DNA from: Sphagnum magellanicum
Taxonomy: Eukaryota > Streptophyta > Sphagnopsida > Sphagnales > Sphagnaceae
Assembly: GCA_021904315.1 (NCBI GenBank)
Contig: CM038915.1
Span: 18,166,001-18,230,000, forward strand
DNA: 64,000 nt
Direction: 5' to 3'
The notes beneath the pieces were generated by a model. That model was given only the letters and a program-made list of their open reading frames with translations, did no database searches and was not told where the DNA came from. Both the position numbers and the translations under genes were made by a program. Of the stretch, positions 23,501-45,240 are shown one piece after another (within the stretch, counting starts at the first letter, position 1; each line of letters begins with the position of its first letter).

Positions 23501-25702
23501 AAGGTCCTCCAACTGTGAACTCCAAAGATTTGGCTGCCAAGATTACAAATGACATGAGTCCACAAAACACACAAAGTCACCAACAACTGGTCACTAATTT
23601 AGAACTGCGATAACAGCTACGGAGCTTCCTGCCATCATCTGATAATAGCCAGCCAGCGACTGCATCTGGAGGCCATTACCTTGTCCAGTCCGTAATCATC
23701 TTAACATGTCTCTATGCAAGGTTCTGTCCTTTGAACTCCAAGCCAAGTAACTGGCACAACAGGCCACCTGTTTCTGCAACCTTCACTACTGGAGTGGTGC
23801 TGCAATAGTACCAGCTACAATCAGCTCTGGCTCTCAGGAATCCGAGAAAGAGGTAAGGTATCCATATGACCATCAATCCACCAATTTGATCCCACCAACA
23901 CTTTCCACAAGCTTTTTTCTATTGGCCAACCAAACAGGAAAAACCAGTAATTGTCCTGGTTAAGCTCCTTCCTGTTCCCAAAAGAACTATGGTAATAAAC
24001 CTGTAGTTAAGCATTTGGTGTCTGCTTCTGCTGAGGGGTTCCACTACTTAAAAGCAGACCTTGGGTCCTGTCCATTTTCAATATACGCCTGTCTCCAGTC
24101 AGTGTTTTTCTTTCCTGCAGACGCTTCTGCACATTAGACTCCACTACTGCAGATTTTTCCCTGTTAAACAAACCGCGCTGTGGCCGTAGATTCCTGGGAC
24201 TAACCTGTTCCTCCAACCTGATGACAATAACCTCCTCCCTCTGCGCCCTCTCACATGCTGAGCAAACATAATCCGCTGGAATCTGCAACATAGAAAAACC
24301 AAAACTGACACTTTAGGCCTCAACTTTTTTACTTGCATCTTCTATCAGCATCCCACCCTTCCCTCCACATATCCTCTTTTCCTAATTGCTTCATTCCACC
24401 CCAGGTAAGGAATCTTGCTTCACATCAGCTCCTGGAATTCCAAACATGAAACGCTCAATGCCTCCTGTCATCACTGTGTGCCTGATCCTTTGCTTAGACC
24501 CTCTTTCCAACAATGACCGGAAAAATGACCTTGAACTTTTTTCCTACGTATTTCCAACAATCCTTGTCAAATCTGTAGGGCATCAAACTCCAGTCCACAT
24601 TTTGAGTGGAAAAAAAGAGAGAGAATCTGTGGTTGAAAACCCCCTCCTGATTGCAGCAGCCTTGTCAGCTAGATTGTGTTGCTCCTAGTAGGACAGGAGG
24701 GAGAAAGCTAGCAACAATCTCTAAAGAATCATCAGACCCAAAGTCCTGATGGGAAAGCTTGCAGAATTTCGAGCAAGAGAATCCATATGCTGGATAAGGA
24801 ATGAAAGCCGCAAACAGAAACGAGCTGTTGGTCCCCGATTGTTCAATGAAGGAAGAAGGTGTGAGGACATGAAGTGGAACAATGACCTGCTTGTCATTGC
24901 GATATCCCTTGCATTCCGCATGTTCCCATGCCCCACAGCGCTCACATGCCATCATCAATCCGCGACTGCGATTCTTGCCACACGAACAGTCCACCTTCTC
25001 CCCTTGCTCTATCTCCACAAAAGAGCAGGGATGTTTCAAGCCTCGCTCCCTAGCATGTTTACTACCGATCATGGCACCTGCCTGCTCCCGCTCCCGTTGA
25101 AGCGCCTCCAAACCCACCCCCTGTTTGCGCCAGCTCTCAAAAGCCACGCTCCTCAGAAACAACACCGCTCGATCAACCGCTTGATCTTCCGCTGACCTCA
25201 CTGCTCCATCCTTGTCCACAGACGACGCTTGCTCATGGAATGAAATGGATCGCAAACAGCCATTCTCCGTCCGGCACAAGGCCACTGCGTACTTGAGACC
25301 GCAGGCTTGCTTTTGCCGCACACACACAAAGGACCTGATCTTCCTTTTCGCAGTCTCTTCAAAGCCAATCTTGCCGAGAGATGATCCGAGTGGCATGACG
25401 CCATCCGGCCGAGGAATTGTCGCCCCTACCGCTATCGATCCCTCTCTTCGTGCCATAGCGCATCCATCCGGCTCATTGAACAGAAACTCTCGAAACGCCG
25501 ACACGACTTCCGTCGCCATCACAAACCGGAGCACCTTGCTCTGCGCATCTCGATCATCCCATCCCTTGCACATAAACTTCTTGGTCCGCGTTACATCCTC
25601 ATGTTGTTGTTGTTGTTTCCCATCCAGCAGTGGCAGCAGCCGACACTCCACCACAAACGCATGCTTGCCATTACTTTCCGTCGACTTCTTCACCGAGATC
25701 AT
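17571..25702 (-). CDS. Large PHD-finger protein with RS/RG-rich C-terminus, 7 exons
   Basis: Predicted nuclear chromatin or RNA-associated protein; function not known to me. Exons: 25702-24887, 24282-24205, 23533-23405, 23118-22717, 22473-19969, 19821-19400, 19257-17571. All phases agree and give 2,012 residues. A canonical C4HC3 PHD finger is split by intron 1: C239, C241, C253, C256, H261, C264, C279, C282. A second Cys/His cluster is split by intron 3: C325, C328, C343, C345, H353, C356, C379, C382. A basic KKRR nuclear signal is at 495-498. Residues 476-1310 are acidic and apparently disordered. The C-terminal 700 residues are Gly/Arg/Ser/Pro-rich, with SRSRSRSPR and repeated R-E/R-D runs as in splicing-associated proteins. 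The motif GWDQLPEGFDKAEDALRAAK is a conserved plant-family landmark. The start is the first ATG of the frame. Confidence 0.9.
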
Positions 25703-26530
25703 CTCTGCCGCCGTACGCAGCAGCTACAGTAGTTTCCACCTCTTCCGTCCTGAAACCACCACAAAAACGCCAGAGCTCCTCCTCCTCCTCCTCCTACTTC
25801 TTCCTCAACTACCACAGCCTGCCAATAACCATCCACCAACCCCGCCAAACTTCTGAGCAACACTGTTATTACCATCATTCCACGAACGGGGGAGGAGCCT
25901 CATCATCAATCCACCACCTATCATCGCTTCGTTTTTCTTTTTCTTTTTTTTGTTTTGATTTTTCGCCACAACCCCAAAGAAAGTTAATCCGATTTGCTTC
26001 TTTTCTTCTTGCTATGATGATGGTATACACACTCACAAACAAATCGATCACAAAACCTCTCCTGTTCTCTTGTCCAATACCTCAGATTCCGGCACCTTTT
26101 CCACCCCCCTGCAAAAAAACAAAAAGACGCCACCGACCACTTCTTCTCCCTTTACTCTCTATGTCCGTAGCTTCCAGCACGAGTTTCCCTCTTTCCCTCC
26201 TGCCGCTCCAAGCTCCAAGCTCCTCGTCCTACTTGAAACAACAAACCCTTGTCTAGCCACAGCTATTCCCTCACGTTCTCATTCTACACAAGAGGGTGGC
26301 CAAAAAACAAACCCATGTTCTTAGACGAGATCACTACCTGCTGCCGCTAGTTGCAGATATAGAAGGGCGCCAATGGGAGTTGCAAAAGAGCGGCTGCCGT
26401 CGATGATGATGCTGCTGCTGATGCGTCCGGGTGTCCGCGAAGATGAGCACTGCGACAACAGTGCGCGCGTCTCTTGCGCACCCCAAACCCTAGCCGTTCT
26501 GCCCCCCTCTACCCGCGGTTCTCTGCCCAA
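25703..26530 (-). promoter_or_regulatory. 5' flank of the large PHD gene
   Basis: CT/CCT-rich and distinctly less AT-rich than the DNA beyond 26.5 kb, as expected for a plant 5' UTR and promoter. A telobox (AAACCCTAG, 26485-26493) is present. Apparent plus-strand open frames here are low-complexity shadows. Confidence 0.4.
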
Positions 26531-29500
26531 GAACTAAAAAATAAGACGTGTCATCACTTAATCCGTTGATGTGTATCTGCCCGAAATAGTTTTACTTTTT
26601 CTCGGGCTGTTCACGAAAGTTTACAAAGTGGCTACTCTTTAAAAGCTCGAGTGCTACGTAGGTATCTAAATATAGGTATCTAGTCTGCTACCCTACGGTG
26701 TCCTTTACCGTAGGCGGTTAAGTTTAACTCACCCAAGGTTCACCTAGAGCCGGATTCAAACCAAGGGTTAGTTAGTAGGGAATTTTATTTTTTTTTAAAT
26801 TCCATTTAACCCTCTCTTGACTTGGGGGTTAAACTAACTACAATAGAAAGAGTTAAACTAACCCAATTTTGCCTCTTCTTTTTTTTCAATTGAATTTTAA
26901 TTCAATTATTTTATTTTATTTTATTGGAATTCAATTTTCAAATTGTATCCGATTCAAGTTGCATGCAATCACATTCAATATTTTCATTTGAATGGAATTT
27001 AATTTTGATAATTCATTTTTTTAATTAATTGATCGTCACTAATAATCATTGTTAAGGATCCTAGCTAAGGCACTTATTTGAAGAATTTGAAAAAAAAAAC
27101 ACCCTAATAATAAATGCACAACAATATGAAAGCCCAAGGGCATTTCAAAAAACATAACACCAACTCTTACAAGCATTTCATTTTTAAAAAATAACCACCC
27201 TTCATGAAAAAATAACTATGGTTGTAAATTCTACAAATGTAAAATTACAAAAAAATCCTATGAAATATTTATAAAAATAATATGAAAACCCAATTCACAA
27301 TTAATCTTATCAACCAATCATGCACTCCAAATCGCCATTACCTAACACATAAACCATATGAATGCAATTTTTTTCTTACATCATGACCGAGTTAAAGGAT
27401 TAATCTTTAAATGATTAAAAGTTTAATTGTTAGTAATATTATTGTTGAATTTTTTTTATCACTATATAAGTCATCACCCATAAATTAAATAAAATTTAAA
27501 TATGATTATTAAAATCTTTAATTAATTATTATAATCATTTTATTGACACATTTTTACTTAATTCCAATGATGATGATTAATCAAAGCTAGTTTGGGTAGG
27601 TAGATTAGAAGGTCTCATAACATTTCATCCTATCAAATTTTAGCCCAAAATTTGTTTAGCCCATTCACAAGTAAAAAGGCATGAAATGGTTTTTTTTTTT
27701 TTTTTTTTAATTCATTTTAATTTTATTTTAAATCTCCCCAACACCATATTCATGAAAAAAAATTCAATACATTCTCCCCCAATTTTCATCCCACATTTTT
27801 TTAATTGAATATGAATATGAATTCAATTGAATCTTAGTCCAATGGTTTGAATTGAATTTAGTTGAATTATAATTTAGATATTGACTTATGGGGCATATTA
27901 TGGAGTTGAAAATGGCTAGTGTTTTTTTTTAGACAATAAGAAAAAAATTTAATTCTAAATTTAATCTCAAAACATAAAATTCTCATTTGTCTTTGATTCC
28001 ATAAATTATTTTTTAATTAATCAAATATCTTCAATAATTTTGTCTAGTTGTTAATTTAAACTCAAGACACAATTTTTTTTAAAAATCCGATTTTGTACCT
28101 TATTGTTTGATTTGTCAAAATTAATGTTATGCAATTCATCCTTTTAAATAGAAATTTTAATCTCAGTTTTAACATTCTAATTTCATTTGGAAGTCTTCGA
28201 AGTCAAGGTTTGACCTTAATTTTTCGAATTTCTAAACCCTTTGATTCCAATTTTAATATTTTTATTTCAAATTCATATCCTTAATTCCATACTTTGTATC
28301 ATGATTAATCAAATGCTTTAAACAACATAATTTGATATCATATACTACATAATTTGTATTTTTGGCCATGGTCATCAAATGATCCATACTAACATATTAG
28401 TCCTCCTTTTTTTGGGAAGTTTTTCATTTGTTTAAAATTAATTATTATTTAATTTTAATTTCAAGGCATGAATTATTCCTTATCCATGTTTTACATACCA
28501 TGTATCCTAACAAATCAAATACCTTAAACAATCTTGTCCATTTAAATTTAATTTCAAAACATCAAATTATCATTTATCATGAATTCCATATATTATATCT
28601 TAACTAATCAAATATCATAGACAACCTAATTCCATATCTAAATCATATATTGTATACTTTATACCTTTGACCATGGTTTTAAACATTTTTTTTCAAATTA
28701 AAAATAGAAGTCATCAACATAGAAGATTTCATCCGCATAATAGAGTTATCATTAGTTGGGTGTGCATTTTTTGTTCCATTTTGAATTTTGGGTTATCCTT
28801 AAAGTCATCTAAAAATAAGGGGGCCAATGTCAAAAATTCAAATTGAGAAAATGTATTTATACAAATTTTTTCATCCACCTTCAATAAAACACAAATCACA
28901 CAAGAAAAAAAAAAAAAAAAAAAAAAAGTTTCCTTTGCCCTACATGAGACACAAAAACATTATATACAAAATCAATTAAACTTCAATGACCACCTATTTC
29001 AATGGTCCATGGACTTTGATAACAAACAAACATAATTTTAACATGTCCATTTTAATGGTGCATTGCTGATATTTGGACAAAAATCCTTGTACACAATTTT
29101 TTTGAATAAACTTTTCTATTATACTTTGAAAATATGGCCAAAAAAAAAATCACAAGAGTTTAAATGTTTACTTCCAGTTTACATACAATTAAAAGCTATG
29201 TTTAATATAACTCACTTGAAACCTATCAAGATATTATCAACAAAAGGAATAATTAAATTTCATAATTAAGTTTGCATTTTTTTTTGTTATATGAAAAATA
29301 ATAATTTTAAAAAATTGATCTTTTAATTGATTTCAATTTTTATTAACACTTTTAAAAATTAAAGCTAAATTAAATCTATGATGAAGTACATGCCCAAGGG
29401 GTATTTAGTGTCAAAAATTTTAATTGTTTGCATCAAATAAGGGTTTTGTGGGGGGTTTGGGGGGGGCATATTGGTCATGAAGAGCTATTATTTGGCCCCA

Positions 29501-32500
29501 TCCTATCGTCATCTAATTTTTAATATGTTAAAATTTTAATCATTTTATATTAAATTATATATTTTTTTGGCATCCAATTTGAATATTTTATTGTAAAATC
29601 ACGATTGTTTTTTTCAAGGTGAATCACTTGCACAATGAACTAAGACATGCAAAAGTAGTTGCTTTAATGCCTTCTAGGAATCTACTTTGTTATAGGCATA
29701 CCACAAATGGCCAATACAATTTTCATTACACCTTAGACATATGAAATTATGAGATTTAGACAATAGAACAATTGCCATACGACTTATAGTTTGAGATACT
29801 AATACTAGCCAATGTAAGTTCAATCTTCACCTTGAACCTAAAACACAAATGGAACACTAAATAAAACAAAAAAACTTAACTTGACAACAATTATTATGAT
29901 GTCATAATATAACATGTTTAACACCTCACATGATCATAATAAAATATTTAAAAATGATTAATCATAATCCATTGTATATATGGTAAATTTATTATGGTGT
30001 TTTGAATTTTGAACATCTTGTTGATGATTCTTTGTGACCTAATACCATTGTTTCACAAGCCTAATGAAACAATTCACAAATATATGTGAACTTCATAATC
30101 AATTGTACAATAAATTAAACAATATAAACCATATATAAGTTATGAATGAAAGATGGAAATGAAAAAAAAAAAATACATAAATTAAAGTATAGTTATCATC
30201 TTAAGATAAGGTCAAACAAACTTGTTTTCCAAAAGAATAATCATCAATCAAATAAAGTTTCCATTGATCATAAATAAAGAACGCATGATTTAATAGACAA
30301 ATGAAAAACGACATAAGAGTTGATTTGTGAGTTAACATTTCTTAATTTACTAATTGAACCTATTAACAACTAATACTTAAAATGTTTAGTACATATGTTA
30401 TATATTTTAAACTTTTTATTGTAATACCATAGATTAACATACCCTTTATTAATTATGTTGTATTTTTCAAAATAAACATAACCCTATTGTAAGACTAAAT
30501 AATTCTATTTTTTTCAACAATCAATATATAGGATCTTATATTTTTATTCATGTCTTTTGTGAATTCAAAGAAGAACATTCCCTTAACACCAAACGATTTT
30601 TGAAAATATGATGTGCGATACAAAGCAAGATAAGACACTAAAAACACTAATGAATTCTTCAACAATTTTTATTTTACATTTCAATATGATAAAGCCCTAA
30701 AACAATCTTCCAACATAGACTTTGTATCTAAACCTCCAAATGCAAACAAAAATGAACACCTAAATATCTAATTAAAAGTTTCACAACTAAGTCCATAAAT
30801 AGGGTTTAACTCGAATCTTGGCCTTTAACCCCTTAGCACCATGACTTAGTCTAAATTGACCTAGTAACCTCATGAAATAGCTATTTGCTAATGCTAATTA
30901 CATAATCTAAATGCCAATGTGTGTAAAATTCATCTTCAAAATTGTTTGTTCAACAAATTTCATTAGAATTCACACCATTACATTACCCTTGTAGAAATGG
31001 GTTTTATAATTTGTTCCAATACCTTGGGAACAAGATAAAACCAATCATATGCATACAATTGTTATTTAAACACACTTTTTTTTTTACCCTTAGAGGTTTC
31101 AAATCACATTTTTTTGGATATATGTGACAATAATCAATTTCACTAACACCTTGTTGAGGATTGCACATGCCCATCAATGTCCACCACCACGAATATTGCA
31201 AATATTCTAACAATGTTCATCAACAACTATTGAAACTTATTCTTTCCCATATTCACAATGTTGAAATCCTTCATATTGTTGTCTATTGTTCTCCAACACC
31301 TATATCAACATTATGGTCAAATAAAGGACTTGAAAAAAAATTGTAATGTATTTGGAGGGCACCTTACATCAATGAATATCCCTTTCAATATCTCTCTTCA
31401 AAATGAAGAAGAATATTTATGCATACTCCTCTTTGAAAAAAGAGATCTTACACTTACAAATCCACATAAAATCCGTCCCAATTTTAAAGACTAGGAACAA
31501 GAACCATTCCTTCCTATGCATTGTGATATTTCATATGCTTTGGTTCATGCTTTATAATGGGCACATGGGTAAGGACATTCCCAAAATGTAAGGCTAAATT
31601 TGTTTATTGCTTCATTTGAGGGCTATTATTTTGAAAATGTCATCACCATAAGGCTTTCTCTTACAATATACAATTGCCCGATTCCCCCATGTAGTCTCAT
31701 AACATTTGAACACCACAACATTTTTTATAGGCACATTTTGGGAATTATGTGACGTGTGTTTTGAATGATTTCATTGAATTATTTTTTTAAAGAAGTTTTC
31801 CATGATACAATTGTTTTCCCTTGGAGAATGCAAGAAAAAAATTCCATTTTTTTTTCATGTCATCACTTTTTGTTGATGGGCCCATTATTCTTGGTTTTTT
31901 TCACACAAGATACACAATAGAGTAATTTGTAAAATGCCTCATATAAGGGATAAAATTGTTCATTAAGGGTTTAACATGGGTTGAAATGTTAGATGAACAT
32001 TAAATTTTTAAATTAATTTGCATTGAGTGCAATAATCAAGACCAAACTCCTATTTGCACTAATCCTTACCAAAGATTTAAGACGATTAATACTAAAAAAA
32101 AAGTTTGATCCTGAATACAATGCCCGAAGCAAAGCTTGAAGGAGATGTGCAAAGGAGGGATGCTAACACAACCTCCACAATCACATTAAATTGCTAATCT
32201 CAACAATCTCATGCTTAGTTTTGCTCTTTTATAAAATACTTTTGAGACTTTATGGATAACAACAAAGAGGGAGTGAATAAATTAACAAGGCATAAAAAAA
32301 AAGACTGGATTGGGTGTCATTTTAAGGAAAACTTTAATACTCGATGTTGCCCGTGTAAAATGCTTGTCATAACTCTAACCTTGATGAATTGATCAATATA
32401 TCCACATTTTTTTGGGATCCATGTTTTTTTTTTGGGGTGAATTTTTGCACAATAATGACAAAATAATCAACATTGGAATATAGTCATAGATGCTTGGTTT

Positions 32501-33870
32501 TTTTTTTTTCTTAAAAAATTGTCGACACAGGAGGCGTGAAATGTCACCACTTCTTTATTGTCCCCACAAGTATGTCCCTAGCCTCCAAAAGTATGTGGCC
32601 ACTTAAAAGAGGGAAGAAATGTGTCCACTTTTTGGTTGTCCCCAAAAGTATTTGGCCATTTTGCTGCTATTTGAAGAAAACTTTGAACACTTTGTAAAAA
32701 AAACTGCCACCAATAAAACGTTCCTTGGGATCCTCAAATAAATGCTAAATCTATCTTGGGATGCTCGCCACCAACTCCTTACTTCAGAAATTTGAGAAAA
32801 AGAACAATGTTTGGGACCCTTGAATTGACTTGTCTAAAGTACTTGAATTTATTAGAGTTATCCATAAAGTCCCTCGATTAGGAAATGAGAATGACCAGTT
32901 TCGGCAGCATAATAGGGCATCAAACGCGTATCTGGGAACGAAAATTTTACAGAGCGAAATAACTGGGACCCAAACTAGTTTTCCCAACAAATTTGGTGAT
33001 AAATCTGAGTTTCATCCTGTCTTTCCTTTTTCCTGAGCGTCTCCACTGCTGCTACATATATTGTTGTCACTGCTCCAACATGTACAACTACTATAATTAC
33101 TCTGGAACCTTGTACATTAAATGCTGAGTTTCAGAATTTCATACCGAGGTTTAATAAAAATTCCTTAATAAAAATTCTTTACTTTGCAGATACTACTCAA
33201 AGAGGGGATAGGGGTGAAATGAGGCCCAAAGAAAGGGTGACTTTAGAGATAACTCTATTGTGATTATTATTATGACTATTATTATCAGTATTTCATTTCC
33301 TGAATTTCAGTGGGAAGTCTTTTAGGGTCAAGGGTGTTGTTGACATCTAAACATCACATGCATCAATTTGCTAACCTAGCTTGTCACAAAACCATGGTTA
33401 ATCATCAAACCAATTCAATGAAACCAAGGCATGACTTCATAAGGGAATCCATGTTAACATCCTTTGTTCTTGTGCCTTCAAACTCATGCAGGTATCTCTC
33501 CTGCCAATAATCATGATTGCATCTTTCTGCCCTCAACTCAGAACAAGATTGTCTACGTCGCCAACTTGACGTAGGTTTTTTCCCAGATGACATTGGGTCT
33601 TGTGAGCAACAATGCCGCAAAACCATCAATGCCAGTGTCTCTGTGTTCTACAAGCTCACTACGTTCAGAAACAACAATGTCCTAACTAGAGGTGCCAGGA
33701 ATGTCCTTGGTGTCTACTCTTGGGTCTCAGAAAACACTCAAGACACTGCCTAGGTGAGAGAAGGTACAATGTGTAGAAAACTATTTAGCTTGAGAACTTA
33801 AATCCTTGTAGCAGCTGAGAAACTTGAAGATTAGGAAATTGCAATTGCAATTGTAATTGGTGAAGTACAA
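26531..33870. other. AT-rich intergenic DNA, no gene recognised
   Basis: Seven kilobases dominated by A/T, with homopolymer runs (T run at 27690-27708, A run at 28905-28927) and only short frames. A plus-strand frame at 33517-33753 (78 residues) has more balanced composition but no recognised domain. No intact transposon, RNA gene or promoter can be supported. The right end presumably includes the LeuRS 3' UTR. Confidence 0.5.
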
Positions 33871-33874
33871 AATT

Positions 33875-42440
<8,566 letters not shown>

Positions 42441-42475
42441 AAAATCTCTTCCGCCATCGCCACGGCCTCTTCTTA

Positions 42476-42760
42476 GTCATCCCCATTCGAGATCCCCAAA
42501 ACCACATCCCCATACGAGATCCCCCCAAAACCCACATCCCCATCCGATATCCCAAAACTACATCCCCATCCCAGATCCCAATACCACATCCCCATTAGAG
42601 ATCCCAGAATCACGTTCCCATTGGAGATCCCCCAAAACCACATCCCCATCCCAGAACCCCAAAACCACATCCCCAAAACCACTATCCCCGTTCGAGATCC
42701 CCAAAACCTCATCTCCACCCGAGATCCCAAGACCAGATCCCAAAAGAAGTCCGATCCATA
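42476..42760. repeat. ~30-bp GC-rich minisatellite just upstream of LeuRS
   Basis: About nine imperfect units built on CCCCAAAACCACATCCCCAT and GAGAT(C)CC. It begins 35 bp upstream of the LeuRS start codon, so it probably lies in the promoter or 5' leader. It is open in a long frame on both strands. Confidence 0.9.
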
Positions 42761-42888
42761 CTTTCGCACCTCGATGGGATCCCAATCCAGGTCCCAAAGA
42801 ATCCGTGACGCTCTTGCTGCACGAACAGGGGATGACGAAGCTCTTTTCTTCTTCAATTTTGTGTTTTTCTGGTTTCGTGACGATTTTT

Positions 42889-43345
42889 TTGATCAGATTT
42901 TTGCTTGCCAGTGTATGGAATTATGCAAGAATATTGGCGCTTGAACATGCACTGTTTCGTGAGGAATCTTATAATCAGATTTTTCCTTGCATATTATGAA
43001 TCTATGAAAGTAAATTGTGGACCTGTAGCATGCACTGTTTCATGAGGAAGTTATTGATCACATTTTGCCTTGCAGGTGTCTGAAATTATGCACGGACTAT
43101 GGCCCTGGAATATGTATTGTATTTGTGTGGAAGTTTTTATCACATTTTTGATTGCAGATCTTTGAAATTATGCAAGAAAATTACGGACCTGGAACAACAT
43201 GCACTGTTTTGGTGAGGATTTTTCTGATTAGATTTTTGACTGCAGATCTTTGAAATTATGCAAGAAAATTATGGACCTGAAAAATGCACTTCTTGCATGC
43301 ACAGTTTTCATAAGGACGTTTTTTTATTTGATTTTTGCAAGGTTA
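42889..43345. repeat. ~82-87-bp tandem array, 5 units
   Basis: GAT(C/T)A(G/C)ATTTTTG-like words recur at 42891, 42973, 43056, 43138, 43225 and weakly at 43326, each followed by GAAATTATGCA and GCACTGTTT. The 43138 and 43225 units are almost identical; outer units have diverged more. Confidence 0.88.
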
Positions 43346-44470
43346 CACAGAAGAGAACGGAGTCTGGTACTAGAATTTAAGTACCTGGAGTCTAAGTATG
43401 TTCAGTACATGATTTAAGGTCGATTCACACCTTAAGATAAGCTGTCTTTGTGATAGGCCTTAACATGCAATAATGACCCCTGTTCTAACCCTGTCACCTT
43501 ATCAAGGAAGTCTCTAACCTATGAGCAAAGGTAATACAACAAACTTTTTTCGCACATAAAGTCAATTAGCACATCGACAAGTCGACACATTACCTGCGCA
43601 CTCCCTTTGTTCATCGTGATCCATGGTAGTAGCATCGACCTTTGTACACCATCATTCATTTTTAGCATTGATGGAGCTTTTCTAGAGTGTAAAGCATCAT
43701 TGCAATTTTTTCTTTTGTATATTTTGGTCTCTCATTAGGTTGAAGAAATCATGTTCGTTGATGTCTTAGTGATGTTGCAAGAACAATAGCTTAAACAATT
43801 TGAAAAGTATTTTCCAAGCTGTCAGAGAACTTCCACCAGATGGAAGTTACCTACAAGCTTGACCCTTCTCACTATCTCTGTCATTGCAACATTGTCCCTT
43901 TGCAATGTAATTGTCACGGTGGTGCTTTACGTACGAAAAGGGTCTGTTAATAGACCCTTCTCTTATATGATACTTTCGATCTCTTTGCTTTTTACTTCTT
44001 TGTGTGTATGTAGGAGGTCTTCAAATCTTCATTATGCCATTGTCTTTTAAGTGAAACAAGAGCTTCCTCACTTTGATGTCCTCTGTTCATTTTGTTGTTT
44101 TTTTGCAACGTCATAGCTCGGCTCTATTTTGTATAGCATTGGCATCCTCTGTTCAGTTTTACTTTTGTTTGCAAGATTTTTGTTTAACTCCATTTGCCAC
44201 AATGTTGACACTTCCTTTGCTCAGACTTTCTTCAATTTGCAACATCATTGCTTAGCTTTAGTTTTTACAGTGTTGGCATCATCTACACGACTCTTCTTCT
44301 ATTTCCTACAACATCGACATTCCTTTTCCTCCTTCTTTCACACCTCAATTGACCATTTCTTTTTGTTTACAATTGTTCATTTACCTTGTTCATTTATTTT
44401 CTTTCAGATTTATTGTTTACAATCTTTTCATTCGTGCCTTTTTTTGCAGTGTTTCTCTGTGCTTTGAGTC
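43346..44470. other. Intergenic DNA, no gene recognised
   Basis: T-rich on the plus strand, with loosely repeated GCAACATCAT/GTTGGCATC words between 44080 and 44330. No coding exon or RNA gene is supported. Confidence 0.45.
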
Positions 44471-44699
44471 ATCTGGTTTTTGCTGAAGCTCATGAGGCCT
44501 CTTAAAATAGTTCTGCTTGCACAGTGTCTCCAGCTTGTAATCCAAGCACAGGATCTGCTGATCAACAAGGAGCCTATGTCCACTTCACCTGATTTCATGA
44601 GTGAATTACAATCTTTTCAATTCCATGGCACCAGACACAGTAGCATGTTTTTGTTTCAAACAATGGTTAATGCATTGAATCTACATAGCTATAGGATCT

Positions 44700-45240
44700 T
44701 TTGCATTTATAACCTGTTGTTGAATCAAGACTTGGGTGATTGGGTTAAAGCATGATCAACAAAATGGTACTCACAATTTCTTATGACCCAATATGATGAC
44801 AGAATATGGATTGAGCACTTCCGGGTTAGTAAGAGTTTTGTGAGACAATTGACTGAAAGATTGAAGCACATAACGGAAATTAAAAACACACATTATAGGT
44901 GCACAGTTTCAGTGAGCATCGGAGTGGCATGTTCATTGTTTAAACTAGCTCATGCATTTGAATACTTACAATGCAGTGAGTTTTTTGCTATTGGAAAATC
45001 TACAATGCATGTGGTCCTCTCTGAATTTGTTCAGGCAGTGAATGCAGTTTTCAAAACTCAATTTTGGTGAGCTGAAGGTGAGAGTATGCTACAGATCATG
45101 GAAGGATATAAGGACTTCTCCGGCCTATCAGGTGTTCAAGGGGCCATTGAAGCAACTGAAATCCACATACAGGTTCAGTGTGCAAAGATCTACACATGTT
45201 CAATCCCCTCAGTTTAGTTTGGATATTGGCTGAGTTTTGC
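44700..45240 (+). mobile_element. PIF/Harbinger (HARBI1-like) transposase pseudogene
   Basis: The frame reads LGDWVKA, an in-frame stop (44752-44754), then YDDRIWIEHFRVSKSFVRQL at 44792 and on to VACSLFKLAHAFEYLQC, FAIGKSTMHVVLSEFVQAVN. This is the helix-turn-helix-like N-terminal half of plant PIF/Harbinger transposases. After about 45060 the homology moves to another frame: MEGYKDFSGLSGVQGAIEAT. Here the first catalytic Asp of the DDE triad (family GAIDGT) has become Glu. The remaining two acidic residues and the C-terminus are not found. Stop, frameshift and active-site change together mark it as dead. Terminal inverted repeats were not identified. Confidence 0.82.

Noticed and set aside
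25630-26256. 208-codon plus-strand open frame
   Set aside because: Low-complexity Ser/Pro/Thr sequence in the CT-rich leader and promoter of the PHD gene; no domain.
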